Source: Lasiosphaeris hirsuta
Lineage: Eukaryota > Ascomycota > Sordariomycetes > Sordariales > Lasiosphaeriaceae
Reading direction: 5' to 3'
Length of the DNA stretch: 64,000 bases
Assembly (NCBI GenBank): GCA_030549175.1
Contig: JAUKUA010000003.1
Span: forward strand, 1,736,001-1,800,000
The notes beneath the pieces are model-generated. The model was given only the letters and a program-made list of their open reading frames with translations. It did no database searches and was not told the DNA's origin. Below, in pieces: positions 23,904-35,810 of the stretch (the first letter of the stretch is position 1; every line of letters starts with the position of its first letter). The position numbers and the translations under genes are program-made.

Positions 23904-26326
23904 CTAAACAACATGGACATAACTCGCCGGTACACTCTTGGTGACCCCGCTCTTCTCCACCTCTGCCCAGCCATCGCCCTGGTCCTCCTTGATGAGCACG
24001 AACCGCTCGCCTTCGGCCATGCTGTGCTCGGCCTCGCTCTGTGCCGCGTACTCATACATGGCCTCGACGTACCTGAGCTTCTTGGCGCCGCGCCTAGGCG
24101 CCACCACGGGGCCCTTCTTCTTAATCGACGGCGCCGCCGATGCGCCCCCGATCGACGACCCGCTATTCGAGTATGTCGATGCGGGCCGTGCCGACTGCCC
24201 CGTGTGTTGCGGCGCCAGGGCTGATGGGGAAGATATCGTTTCGACGTACGATGCTGGCACCAGGCCTTCTTTGAAGCCGGCCCGGACGCGGACCCAGCCG
24301 GAGCCGGCTATCATCATGTTAGCTTCTCGATTGCCGGTAAGGGGCCTTGAATATGGCAACTTACTATCCGGCTCCAGAACAACCAGCTCTCGGCCCTCGG
24401 GGACAGAAAGCTCCCCATCGGCCCCAGCTTCGAACGTATAGAGCATCTTCGCTTTTTGCTCACCACCCCCCCCTCCCCCTACCGCCGCACCGCCGTTGGG
24501 GATACTACCCGGCAACTCACTAACGTACGCAGCAGGTGGAGGCGCAACAATGCGATTCTTCTTCAGCGAGCCCATAAGTGGCCGCGAGCTCGCTGGCGGC
24601 AGCTCCGGCGGCAATCCTTCTTCGGCCGTCGGCGATATTGGCCCCGCTAGCGACCGCTGTGCGCTCGCTGCGTACCCCGAGCTTAGCGAGTTCATCGTAT
24701 TGCTTCTCGTTAGGTCGGGTAGTTCCGCAACGTGGTCCGGCATCCCGCCCGGCTTGAGCAACGAATTTGCCGCCTCTTGACGCTCTTGCTTCAACTTCTT
24801 GCGCTCTTCCTTGGTCTGCTCGCCTGGGCACTCAGCTGGCACCTTCATCTCACACTTGCTGTGGCACGTGTACCCACAGTCGCGGCAGTCGAAGCCCTTG
24901 GCTGAAAGGCCCCAAATCCGCTCGCCACATAAATCGCAATTGGTCGGAATCTTGAACGTCTGTGACTTGAAGTTGTGGTTCTTGGCGCCGAGCGTCACAT
25001 CGCCGACGGCTGACGTGATAGTCGACGTCTCGACCTCGGCCGTGAGCCGTTTCCGGTCCACTTGGTGAAGATCCTCCTGCATCATGAATATTTGCGACAC
25101 CACCGTGACTTCATCCTTCTGCTCTGTTCCGTCCCGAATCCGCTCCTTCACCCGCTTCATCGCGTCCACTTCTCGCCTCTTGCGATCTACCTCACGCCGA
25201 AGATCGCCGAGCTGACTCTTGGATTTGTTTAAAACATTCCGTAGGTAAATCTTGGCCGTCTCATCAACGACCATTGTATCGTCGTCGTGCCATACCGGGC
25301 TGGGCTCAAACGCCTTGTCGGGAGGTTCTTGGAAGCCGCCAACGTTGTGAGACATGAACATCATCGAATCGAGGTGGGGCTCATTCCGTGTGATCTCCTG
25401 CGTCAGGTGACTGATCTGGCCGGAGCTCTGCTGGAGCATGTTGGCCTCGAGCTGAGACGCCAAGGTCCACAGTCCGTTGAGCTTCAGCGTCCGAAACTCG
25501 GACAGGTCTTGGAGGCTATCCAAGAGCTCAGGGATGTATTCGTGGTAGTATTTCTCTTTTTGCTTGTTGGTGACGGTGATGGAAATAAGATAAGAATTCT
25601 TGACATTGTTCATCTCAAGGATCTGCTGTTGGAAGGCGCTCTGCGCCTTAGCCTTGTCGAACGACGATTCGGACTTCTTACGTTTGCTCTCTACTTCTTG
25701 GCAAACCGTGTCGTACTTTGTCTTCACCTTGCGCAGGTCGGCATACGAAGCATCCCGCTCCTTCTCGAGTTTCTCGGCGTATTCAATGTGGCGTTTGCGT
25801 AGCTCCTCAAACCTCGTGGCCACATACTTGAGCGGTTCGGCCACCTTCGTGACCAGGTCATTACCATACCGCTCGTGCTCGTCAGCCCGGGCCTCTAGTG
25901 TGGTGAGGTGTGTTGTCCAGGTCGTTAGAGAAGCACTGTGGGGGAGGAAATACATGTGTCAGCCGCCATGAGACGGAGTCGGAGGACTCGGGCCGTACCT
26001 TTCGAGCGAGCCGGGCGTCATGGTTGGTGTGTCGCCGACGCTCAAGCTCGACGACTTCCTGCTCTTCTTTTCAAAGTATTTCTTAGCCAAGGCATTGAGC
26101 CTGGCGCTGTACTCCTTCTCGATGACGCTCCGCTCGCGGTAAAATGCCTGGATGTCATCGAGCCAGGCGATCCCATTGGCAACCCAAGCGTTGGCTGGCC
26201 TGAGCCCATCCTGCATACAAACACGGCATCGTTAATATGAGGTCAAGGCGTTGGGAGCGCGGAGCAAAAGATAAGGCAGACCTTGAGTTCGGTGCCGAAC
26301 GTCGGCGCAACATCCACCGCGGCCAT
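23904..26326 (-). CDS. bzz1: Bzz1-type F-BAR / C1 / double SH3 protein
   Basis: Bzz1 binds Las17/WASP and curved membrane at endocytic actin patches. Exons 26326-26282, 26210-25999, 25935-24365 and 24307-23904 give 743 residues. The order is an F-BAR domain (about 10-270), a second coiled coil (RREVDRKRREVDAMKRVKER), and a C1 zinc finger starting HNFKSQTFKIPTNCDLCGE with the expected Cys/His spacing. A Ser/Pro-rich linker follows, then SH3-1 (MLYTFEAGADGELSV to VPASYVE) and SH3-2 (MYEYAAQSEAEHSMAEGE to VPASYVHVV), which ends the protein. The last intron (24364-24308) is 57 nt, a multiple of three without stops. It is called because it has GTAAGT, a GCTAACA branch point and ATAG, and its removal restores a normal SH3 sequence. 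Confidence 0.93.
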
Positions 26327-27426
26327 AGTTCCCTTGTTCTCTCACTCGTCGAGCTGCTGTCCTAACCATGCAACAAAAAAAAAAAAAAAGTTGGGACAAG
26401 TGGTAGCGGTGTGAACAGAGGCAAAAAACTATATCGCAGCCATAAGCTGTATGGGAGGGTTCCGTTGGTCTTGCCGCCGTCGACTTAGGCGCATCCTGAG
26501 GCTGAGGTTGCGGTTGAGGGCTCAGGTTGGTTCGGGGGCAGGCGAAAGAGCGATGCAAAGGAGTTGTTGGCCAGCTTCCAAGTGTAGTGATAACTAACCC
26601 CTCCAATTGGCGGCCCGCCCGAGGTGAGCCCAGGTGGCTAAAATTAATGTACCCCCCCCCCCCCCCCCCCGGTCTGCAGGCGGAAGCGGGCCCGGACCCT
26701 GAACCGACACGACACTGTGCCCCAGAGTGTCGCTGTTTCCAGGTCGCGTGTCTGCGCTCTGTAGGCTGTCGAGCTGTCTCCTTGCAGCATCTTCCCACAG
26801 CCGACGGGATTTCTCACTGTGCCAATCTACACTACACTACACTACCCATAATCTGGCGTGGATCGCACACTCAACAAAACTTTGTATCCTGAGGATACTT
26901 TCATATGTCCGTATACATTCCCACGCAAATACGCACAATAGGGTTGCCCCTCGGATGGTGGCTGACGTTAGGTACCCCGCTCTCGACGTTCTTAGGCCAG
27001 GGGGGTTATGTTCTGCATCAGAGTTGGATGACAGCTGAAGATGCGGAGCCTCGTGAAGGCATCGTACTTTCCTCTGATGACCACCTTTCCTTCCGGCAAC
27101 ATATCTTGCTATATACCAGCCAGCCGCACGTGCCTTGAAAGCCGACTCATTTGGAACATATCAAGCTTGATTCAAGAATCGGACCACGAATTTCATGTCG
27201 TCGATCATGATATTCATTGATTGATAAGAGTATAGACAAATCATTAAGGATATAAATCTCCCATAGCTATACTCAACCCCCCCTCCCCCAAAGAAAAAAC
27301 AGATTCGCGCGATGCGATTGGTATCATTTCCTCCACCCCGATATTTCATCAGCAAGCCAACTAACCGTACACCGTGTAGGTCCTTTCTTCACCATTTCCA
27401 TAGTATCTCACTATCCCACTATCCCT
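26327..27426. other. Gene-free stretch with a poly-C tract
   Basis: This 1.1 kb is upstream of bzz1 and downstream of the SUR7/PalI gene. It contains a run of 15 A near 26377-26391, a run of 19 C at 26652-26670 and an ACACTACACTACACTAC microrepeat near 26830-26846. No gene is visible. Confidence 0.5.
26652..26670. repeat. Poly-C homopolymer (19 nt)
   Basis: This is an uninterrupted run of 19 C on the plus strand, in the promoter-side region of bzz1. Comparable runs of 14-18 G occur at 38981-38994, 45929-45944 and 58979-58996. Lengths of such runs are unreliable in assemblies. Confidence 0.9.
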
Positions 27427-28180
27427 TTAACGGCGACCGAACCACTTCCGACGCGGGCGGTACTCTGCTCTAGGGGGGGAGACATATTCAGTCTTCGTCG
27501 AAACGTTGCGGCGCTTGCTCCGGCGTCCAGTGCAGCACGTCAGGAACACGATGATAGTTCCCAGCAGCGAGCAGATGGCCGAGACGAGGATTGTCCAGGC
27601 GGCGTTGCCGTAGTAGGCTTGAGCGTCCGTGTTGTTGTCGTTGACGTTGGAGCGTACAACGCTGAACATGACAAAGTCGATGATCATGATGACAGCAGTG
27701 ATGAGGAAGGCCAGTAGCGCCAACAGTGAGGCGGCCAAGCTGCCGATCACGCCCGCGCCGGCGGCCAGCATGAAGGCAATGAAGTTGAGCCCGCATGCGA
27801 TCGGGTGCAGGATCATGGCCTTGGTAAGCGCCTTCGTCGTTGACTCGGCGTACTCGGAGAACTGGGTGCCATCAACTTGGTTCATGACGGCTGCCGGCGA
27901 GTAGCCGATTTGCGACTTGGTACACGAATCGCTGAAGCAATCGTCAGTGTATGTGGAATCAAGATGCAGTAGAAGGTATTACGCACGCCCCATTGAGGTT
28001 GTTGATGCAATAGCCGAAGGTGCCAAACGCCACATTTGAGTGACTCCCAGCGACATTTCCAAGATCGATTCGCAAAAGGGCAATATCGTGGACAACTGGT
28101 GCAGAGATGCAGGTGATGATCAACAGGATCGAGGCTGCTAACAACAGGAACGTCCCGATGTGGTGGAGGAATGCGAACAT
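27427..28180 (-). CDS. SUR7/PalI (Rim9-like) family membrane protein
   Basis: Exons 28180-27987 and 27931-27427 give 232 residues. Four membrane segments are visible: FLLLAASILLIITCIS near residue 12, then LNFIAFMLAAGAGVIG, LLALLAFLITAVIMIIDFVMF and WTILVSAICSLLGTIIVFLTCC. The first loop has the family signature FGTFGYCINNLN, then a second Cys and IGY, as in Rim9/PalI and SUR7 proteins. These act in alkaline-pH sensing at the plasma membrane or in eisosome/cortical organisation. The tail is short and basic (RPRRKWFGRR), unlike the long disordered tail of PalI proper, so the exact subfamily is uncertain. The donor is GTGCGT. Confidence 0.82.
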
Positions 28181-29830
28181 GTTGATAGCCTAAGAAAATA
28201 AACAATTGGTCTTGTAGGGTAGGTCGAGTATGTGCTTCGTGAACGGCGGATATAAAGTTCGAGAGAACGGTGGCACTGGTTGATCACAAGAGTGGTGGAA
28301 TATAGGCCCATCGAGGGAGAGGACGACGGGATATAAGCAGTTTTCCTAATTGCGACACTACTGTCGGGCACCCATCACGAGATACTACTCAGCGACGTCA
28401 TCCCATACCACAGGCTTCCAACGCTGGCCTGGCCAGAGATTGCGTCCAAAGATTGGGCTTGGCTGGCTCGCTGGCTTCTCCCAGATTATCAAAGACGGCT
28501 ATTAGAAGACAGCGCTTGGTGCGTGGACCAAACAGCTGCGAGGGCTGCGTCTTGTTAGCGGCCCCTGCATGGTTGACAATGACGTAGCGGGGTTGTGTGG
28601 AGCCAAATCTTCAGAAATCGGATTGCGACAGCGGGGCTTAGTCCCCCAGGCTGTGCCTTGATTTGGTGCTTGACGCAGCTGGAGGCTGGGGAGGCCATGA
28701 CGGAACTGGAACACACCATCCACCACTCAGAATCAAGCCCGCTTGGATCTTCGATGGGACGTTCATCAGGAGATGAAAATATTCAATTCCCTTGCCGAAA
28801 AACTGACGTCTATCCCACCCCCCGCATCTGTCCCACTTCCTTCCGGTCTATGTATGTAAGTAATGCAAAAATGAGCCGTAGTCTGCATGCTCTTGGCATC
28901 AGATAGTCAGGTACCCGCCTACCTATTGTTGCAGCTCGGATGAACTGAACAAGATGGGCAACCTGGGAAGGACCGTCTTGCTTGCATGGTGAGGATTTTT
29001 CTCGAAGCACGACGCCACTTTCGGCACATGTCACAAGGTGATGCTTGGAGAAAAGCGGCCAACTCATTTGGTTGGTGTGCACCTCCGCTTTTCTCGCCTG
29101 AATTCACTTCGAATAATATCAGACTCTTCCCAACCACGTGCCAACCGAGTATGCACAAGTATGGATATCCACGCTGGCGACTGCCGCGCGTTCTCGCTCG
29201 AGATCCAGCTTCGATGTGCAATACAGTCACCAGCGAAATCGGTTTCCGCTGATTCCTTGCATATCTTTTCAGTGCACGGACCACTTATGCATCTAGACAT
29301 CAACACGGTGCGCCCTCACACGTGCTTGAGTACTTTGGCGGCCATTGTTAAACGATGCAATTATACCATCTATCCTTTTGTTCGTCGGCTAGCTAAGGTC
29401 AGCTGGAGAGGCCTCGCTTGAAAATGGCTGATATCACAAATTATTGTTTGTACAAGTCGTTACATCTCCTACATTATTGCACATACTGTACAGTATACAA
29501 TACCCTATGACTTGCTCGTTCTGACGATACCGCCACCACCAGTCGCACATCCTGAATCCAGAAATCACACGGCGCCACCACGTCGAGCAAAATGTCGCCA
29601 CAAAGCGTATTCGCCTCATCAGGCTACGTATCACCTTTTAAGGGGAGAATGACGTCTTCGAAGTGATTTAAATACGTAAGGCATCGAAACATGCTAGAAA
29701 ATTCTAGAATTCCATGACATCTATAAATTACCTTTTCCTCCCAGGCCCTTGTGGTGTCAAGCTAGCAAAAAGAAATATAGATGATGAATGAGAAGAACCA
29801 GACAATGTACTCCATGTGCTTCAGAATGCG
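28181..29830. other. Gene-free stretch next to the NLR gene
   Basis: This 1.65 kb lies between the SUR7/PalI start and the NLR stop. Frames of up to 127 codons near 28920-29420 overlap on both strands without conserved content. The end (29430-29800) is AT-rich and probably includes the NLR 3' untranslated region. Confidence 0.45.
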
Positions 29831-32800
29831 CTAGGGGAATGGCACGTCCATGGACATCCTCAAAATCACCACACGCCCTGTCGGACAGCCGATAGCAACT
29901 GCTGATCCGTCTTTGGAAATGTCTGATCTCGAAGGTCGGAAATCAGGTGGAAGCCATATGGAGCCCTGACCTCGCCATGTGACCCAGGAGCCATCGCCAC
30001 TAAGATCCCACCTTGGCCTCGTTCTGCTAGATAGTGCCCGCGCATTTGAAGTCATCTGGCCGTTGGATTTGATCATGTGAGAAGTGTCGCCAATAGTACT
30101 GTAGCTGTTAGAGCTACTGAGTGCGATCTCTTCAAGTTCGATACTACCAGCATTGGTTTGAAGCCACAGTCCAGAATCGCCTGAGGCTTCAAAACGAAGA
30201 CAATCAGGGCTTCTATTCACCGAGAGCACCCCCTCGAGCTTCTGCACCTCCTTGCCTGACCTTGCATCCCAGATCCGGATGGTCCTATCGTATGATCCAG
30301 AGGCGATTCGGCTGCCGTCCGGGGAGAATGCTACCGACGCGACCCCATAGCTATGGCCCTCGAGCTTCTGCACCTCCTTGCCTGACCTTGCATCCCAGAT
30401 CCGGATGGTCTCATCGTCTGATCCAGAGGCGATTCGGCTGCCGTCCGGGGAGAATGCTACCGACGCGACCTCTCTGCTATGGCCCTCGAGCTTCTGCACC
30501 TCCTTGCCTGACCTTGCATCCCAGATCCGGATGGTCCCATCGTATGATCCAGAGGCGATTCGGCTGCCGTCCGGGGAGAATGCTACCGACGCGACCTCTC
30601 TGCTATGGCCCTCGAGCTTCTGCACCTCCTTGCCTGACCTTGCATCCCAGATCCGGATGGTCCCATCGTATGATCCAGAGGCGATTCGGCTGCCGTCCGG
30701 GGAGAATGCTACCGATATGACCCCATAGCTATGGCCCTCGAGCTTCTGCACCTCCTTGCCTGACCTTGCATCCCAGATCCGGATGGTCTCATCGTATGAT
30801 CCAGAGGCGATTCGGCTGCCGTCCGGGGAGAATGCTACCGACGTGACCCTATTGCTATGGCCCTCGAGCTTCTGCACCTCCTTGCCTGACCTTGCATCCC
30901 AGATCCGGATGGTCCTATCGTCTGATCCAGAGGCGATTCGGCTGCCGTCCGGGGAGAATGCTACCGACCTGACCCAACCGCTATGGCCCTCGAGCTTCTG
31001 CACCTCCTTGCCTGACCTTGCATCCCAGATCCGGATGGTCTCATCGTATGATCCAGAGGCGATTCGGCTGCCGTCCGGGGAGAATGCTACCGACGTGACC
31101 CTATTGCTATGGCCCTCGAGCTTCTGCACCTCCTTGCCTGACCTTGCATCCCAGATCCGGATGGTCTTATCGTCTGATCCAGAGGCGATTCGGCTGCCGT
31201 CCGGGGAGAATGCTACCGACGCGACCCCATAGCTATGGCCCTCGAGCTTCTGCACCTCCTTGCCTGACCTTGCATCCCAGATCCGGATGGTCTCATCGTC
31301 TGATCCAGAGGCGATTCGGCTGCCGTCCGGGGAGAATGCTACCGACGTGACCCTATTGCTATGGCCCTCGAGCTTCTGCACCTCCTTGCCTGACCTTGCA
31401 TCCCAGATCCGGATGGTCTTATCGTCTGATCCAGAGGCGATTCGGCTGCCGTCCGGGGAGAATGCTACCGACGCGACCCCATAGCTATGGCCCTCGAGCT
31501 TCTGCACCTCCTTGCCTGACCTTGCATCCCAGATCCGGATGGTCTCATCGTCTGATCCAGAGGCGATTCGGCTGCCGTCCGGGGAGAATGCTACCGACGC
31601 GACCCCATAGCTATGGCCCTCGAGCTTCTGCACCTCCTTGCCTGACCTTGCATCCCAGATCCGGATGGTCTCATCGTCTGATCCAGAGGCGATTCGGCTG
31701 CCGTCCGGGGAGAATGCTACCGATATGACCCCTCCGCTATGGCTCTCAAATGTTTGAAGACATCGACTCCAGACTTGCTCAACCACCGGCTTTGTTAGCA
31801 CCCAGCCAGGCTCTTCTTTGGCAAACATTCGACGGATGATACTGCCAACCGGAGTAAAGAGCAATGCTGATATGTATGTCTGTAGTGGCGCCTGTTCGAT
31901 AAGCCGTCGATTTAGTAAAACAAACCGATATGCGTCTTCGATAAGATTCGTAAAAGCGTCCGTCCTTGCCTAATCTAGCGATTTAGTTATCTACTGTTTA
32001 ACGTAACAGGGGGGTTAGAACTTACTTCGATAATGGTTTTGAGCCTAGCAAGAGAGAGGACTCCATTCGAGATAGCGCCGAAGAGACTTAACGCTTCAAG
32101 CCAGTGAAGGAAGTGGTCGTGGAAAAACGACTCTATGGAGTTTCGTATTCGGATGTTCTTCTTTGATCCTACGATATGCCGTTTGAGAGCGTTTGCTAGC
32201 CGATAACTTCGGGAGCCTTGTAAATCGGCCTTATTCGTTTCACAAACATGGTCGACCCAATATGCACAGGAGTATCCTACTCCAAGTAAAGGGTCAAGCG
32301 TGGGTGGCCGCGCCTCTAGCTCACGGGTGAGCACTCCTGGATGCTCCAGCTGATATATATCTCGCCGGAGTGTATTCTCCATTGCCGTAATTGATCTGTC
32401 GACGATGCTGCGCTGAACAGTGTGTTTCCCGGACGGAAAAATCTTATCGACGGCGGTATCACTGACCAGGTAGTCCTTAGCCGATTGGTGAATCGGATAT
32501 ACGTAGTTATCCACCAGTGTAAGAAAGGAACCACACATGTCGATAATCTTCTCCAGGTCAGCGGTTTCGTACTTAAGCCCAGTTAACGTTCGGAGTTCGA
32601 GAATATGGAGTGGGCGGTACGCCAGGGTTGCGACTGAAAGCATAGCAAGGCACGAGTCTCGGTAGTTGTTTGTAGACTTGCTAATACCTCCCATCATCCG
32701 ATCGTAAAGCGGCGGTAGCCCTGGCGGTATCTCGTCGATACGGCGAACAGCATCTTCGGCCAAGAGACCACGGATAGATCGTAATACTAGATCAACCCAT

Positions 32801-34112
32801 AAAAAGGTACTCTCAGCCTTCTCAAGCAGCTTTTGTTGAATGACGGTTCGCTGGACAGGGCTGGATCGAAGTAATGAGACTTCAGCTACTTTGTAAATGA
32901 TGTAGGTTTTAATCGCCTGTGATACGGCTTCCGAGTTCACCTCTAGACTCAACTTCGCCCCGGGGCTCTCAAGAGCGAGGTTTTCGTCGATATCGACCTG
33001 GTAACGGCTCGTAACGATCCACTTGAGACGATTTTCTTGGAGGACGGTTTCCCGAACCAGGCTAAGGAGGTCCGGCAGACCGTCTTCGCATTCATCGAGA
33101 GCGTCAACAGCCAAGTACACGGTTTCCGACTGTGAGTGTTGGATCATGTGCCTGAACACATTAGACAGCGCGTCGAAGGCGTTGGCGTTGGCGCTGTCGT
33201 AGGCCTTCTTGTCCATCCGGTTGTAGTCACTCTTGAGGTACGAAACGAGACTGACATCTTGGACTAGCAAGAGGTAGATGAGCCCTTTAAGGACGGCGAC
33301 GGCATTGTTCAAGTTGCCATCGGAATTTTGGCAGAAGAAGAAGGACAAAGACGAGTTGGCGACGGGATGGTCAAGTCTGGTCTGAGGTCGAAGTTGCTTG
33401 ATGATGGTAACCATCAGCATTGTCTTGCCCTTCCCGGCACCGCCTTTGATCCAGAGCAACTTGGACTCGCCGGCTTTCCACTCTAGGTAGCTGGGGTGGG
33501 TGAGAATCCAGTTGGACGAGGCTTCGTATAGCCCTCCCTTGGTTCTTTCGATACGTGCCTTGTCGATGGTGGGATCGGTCCACTTTAGCTCCCGGAGGAG
33601 GAGGTCTCGTTCGGCTTCGGAGTCTGTCCAGTCTTAGAGATGTCTTCAATCAGTCCTTTAAGAGGGTGGGGGAGGGTACCGTTTGGCGGCGGTGGCGAGG
33701 TTGGTAGTTCCGTCGTGCAGTGGCTCAGCAGCTGAAGATCCTCTAATATGCTCTTCATGAGCGACTCCACCATATCTCCTTTACCCAAGGCGCGGGTAGC
33801 AAGTACGTATCGCTCCTTTCTCGAAGCATCGCCCTGTGGGATAACATCCTTGAATATCTCTTCGAGTTTTGTTATTCTGTACTTGCAGCACTGTAAGACA
33901 GGCATTTTGGCCTTGCACCATTCCTCATCGGGGTTGGCGTCGTCCTTCGAGATGGTCTGGAGGATTTGGCGGATAAGGGGAAGCCGGGCAGTAACATCGC
34001 GAAAGGCTTGTGGGAGGCCAGATGCATCGTTAGCGGCGTTGTAGATTTTCGCAATTGCGTCAATAATGGCGATGACGCCAGAGATGATGCCGATGACCTC
34101 GGCGCCCGACAT
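29831..34112 (-). CDS. SesA-NACHT-WD40 NOD-like receptor (HET-E/HNWD-like architecture)
   Basis: Fungal NLRs detect non-self signals through repeats and trigger incompatibility or defence through the N-terminal domain. Exons 34112-33680, 33632-32026 and 31969-29831 give about 1392 residues. The N-terminus (AEVIGIISGVIAIIDAIAKI, then ASGLPQAFRDVTARLPL) matches the SesA-type domain of fungal NLRs. A linker (ERTKGGLYEAS) precedes the NACHT domain with Walker A GGAGKGKTM and Walker B VYLAVDALDECEDG. An IHQSAKDYLVS winged-helix-like region follows. Twelve 42-residue WD40 repeats of pattern KLEGHSxxVxSVAFSPDGS, then RIASGSxDxTIRIWDARSG, end in a degenerate cap (WDLSGDGSWVTWRG, VAIGCPTGRVVIL). The SesA and NACHT frames differ by one base. 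A 47-nt intron (33679-33633, GTACCC, branch CTGAT, CTAAG) joins them; otherwise the gene is frameshifted. The second intron (32025-31970) is canonical. Confidence 0.88.
30231..31742 (-). repeat. Twelve tandem 126-bp WD40-coding units
   Basis: Units start every 126 bp (30231, 30357, and so on to 31617). By eye the constant part looks identical in all twelve. Differences fall in a few codons. These are the two residues after GHS (TyrGly, AsnArg, GlyTrp, ArgGlu, GlyGly), the residue after the next Val (Ala, Thr, Arg, Ile), the residue after SGS (Asp or Tyr), and the residue before TIRIWD (Glu, Lys, Arg, Gly). Confidence 0.97.
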
Positions 34113-35810
34113 GTCTTCTGCTCTTGTAGCAAATGCAGTTAGACTCTTGGCTTGGCTAAGTAGGGAAGCCCGCGTCTTACCAGTGTAAAAATAAAAAAGA
34201 AAGTGTTTGAGAAGTTACTTAACTAGACAGCCTCAGATAGGTATAGCTGGCTTTGTTCTGAGAATCTCAATCGACGACGTAGAGTCAATGCTGGGCTGGA
34301 TTGACGAGGGGTTGGGCTGCGATATCTTTGACGTCCCACGTCGCTTCACAGGGCCAATGAAGAAGTGTATAGTACGTGCGAGCGCTTACTCGACAAGCGC
34401 CAGCGAAGCGGCTTGACGCCCGACCAACAGAAAGATATTGGTTGAGGATGGCGCCGTGGATGATCGCTCTGGTGGGCTTTAACCGTACCAGCTTCGGCTT
34501 TTCGGCCGCCAAAGGATGAGTGGTCGCCTTCCATTGCGGGAAGATGGACGTATCTTGGCCCCTTGATCTGCCGTGCTCGGGCCGGTAAGGAGTTCCGTTT
34601 CTTCTTGAGGGAGCTGATTTTAGCAACCGCCGGCCAACCACGTGGCCACACGGACAATCAACGTCCCGAAACCCCAGAGGCCCCGCTCTTCTCGCATATG
34701 CGTGGTTCAATCTGGGCAATCTTGGTGCTGGGCAACGGACAGCACCGCGAGTTACATAACGATAGGATTGGTAGGTAACTCCAACCGCCACCAGCACATT
34801 CTAATAATTAATTCACAGTACGCTACGCTAGCTCTGTACGCTTCCGCTGCTTCCCAAGAGGACGCTGCCTCGGTTTCAGCTACGCTGGCGATCTGAACAT
34901 CGGCCAGTGAATTACTCAGGATCATGTCTCGAATCTGATCATGTTGAGAAGGCGAAAGATTGGGCGCTATGTTGCGGAGGAAGAGCTCTCATAGCGAGTT
35001 TAGTGCTGCTTGCAGTACAGGTCTCCGTAAGCAGAGGCTGTGGGGATGGCGGTAAGAACCTCTTGAGGTGCTGCGCCGGAGTGAAGGCCTTGTCGCAACG
35101 AATGAGTCAACATCGTCATGTGACGGTCTGTGGAGTGCCAAAACTAGCTTGCTCGACGGGCGGCTAAAATTAGCGAATAGTAAACCTGCCCTGATTTGGG
35201 CCCCAAAGATGGAACAAACGGCCCCTGCGCGACGCCAGGATCTACCGCCTTGCCGCGCCGGAACCATCGCCATCCAAGACACTTAGCCAAGGAATCAGCT
35301 GTGTCCGCTTTTATCTATTGGCCGTTGATGGAGACTTCAATAGAATCAGATTCGCCTTATGCTTTGACCGACTGAGGAAGGCGGTCATCTATACTGTCAG
35401 CCTTTTCTTGCCACGGCCACTTCTAGCTGACCTGCGCGCCAGCTTTGGCTGAGTCATCATTATGCCCCGTTGTTGCATTATCCGTCCAGCTTGGTACTTA
35501 AGCGTGTGTGAGAGCGCACAGTGTAGCGGTTAAATACATAAAAGACCCGTGCGCTGGAATGATGTGAAAGAGAAAAGCGGAAGCCAATTTCGCTAGTGAC
35601 TGTAGTAGTTCCGCACAGCCGCAATGGAGCGGGGAGTTTTCGCCAAAAAGAGCAAACTCAGCTGGATGGGTGCTTGGGGTATTGCCGATCGCCACTCGTC
35701 CATCTGATGTTTCTGACAAACGAGGCTTGGATGAACTTGTCAGAACAAGGCTGGAGCCTTCGCGTCTGCAAACTCTACCTCATCGATGGAAATCTTGCCG
35801 GCCACCAGGC
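34113..35810. other. Gene-free stretch upstream of the NLR
   Basis: This 1.7 kb is the promoter side of the NLR gene. A 170-codon minus frame around 34285-34797 lacks conserved segments and begins at a non-ATG codon. No repeats or RNA genes are seen. Confidence 0.45.

Noticed and set aside
30121..31728. Long plus-strand open frames opposite the WD40 array
   Set aside because: They are mirror products of the 126-bp repeat on the other strand: the unit is a multiple of three and lacks stops in that frame. The translated sequence has no independent domain.
30231..31742. Regular repeats that might suggest a CRISPR-like array
   Set aside because: The units are contiguous 126-bp coding repeats without spacers, in a eukaryotic gene.
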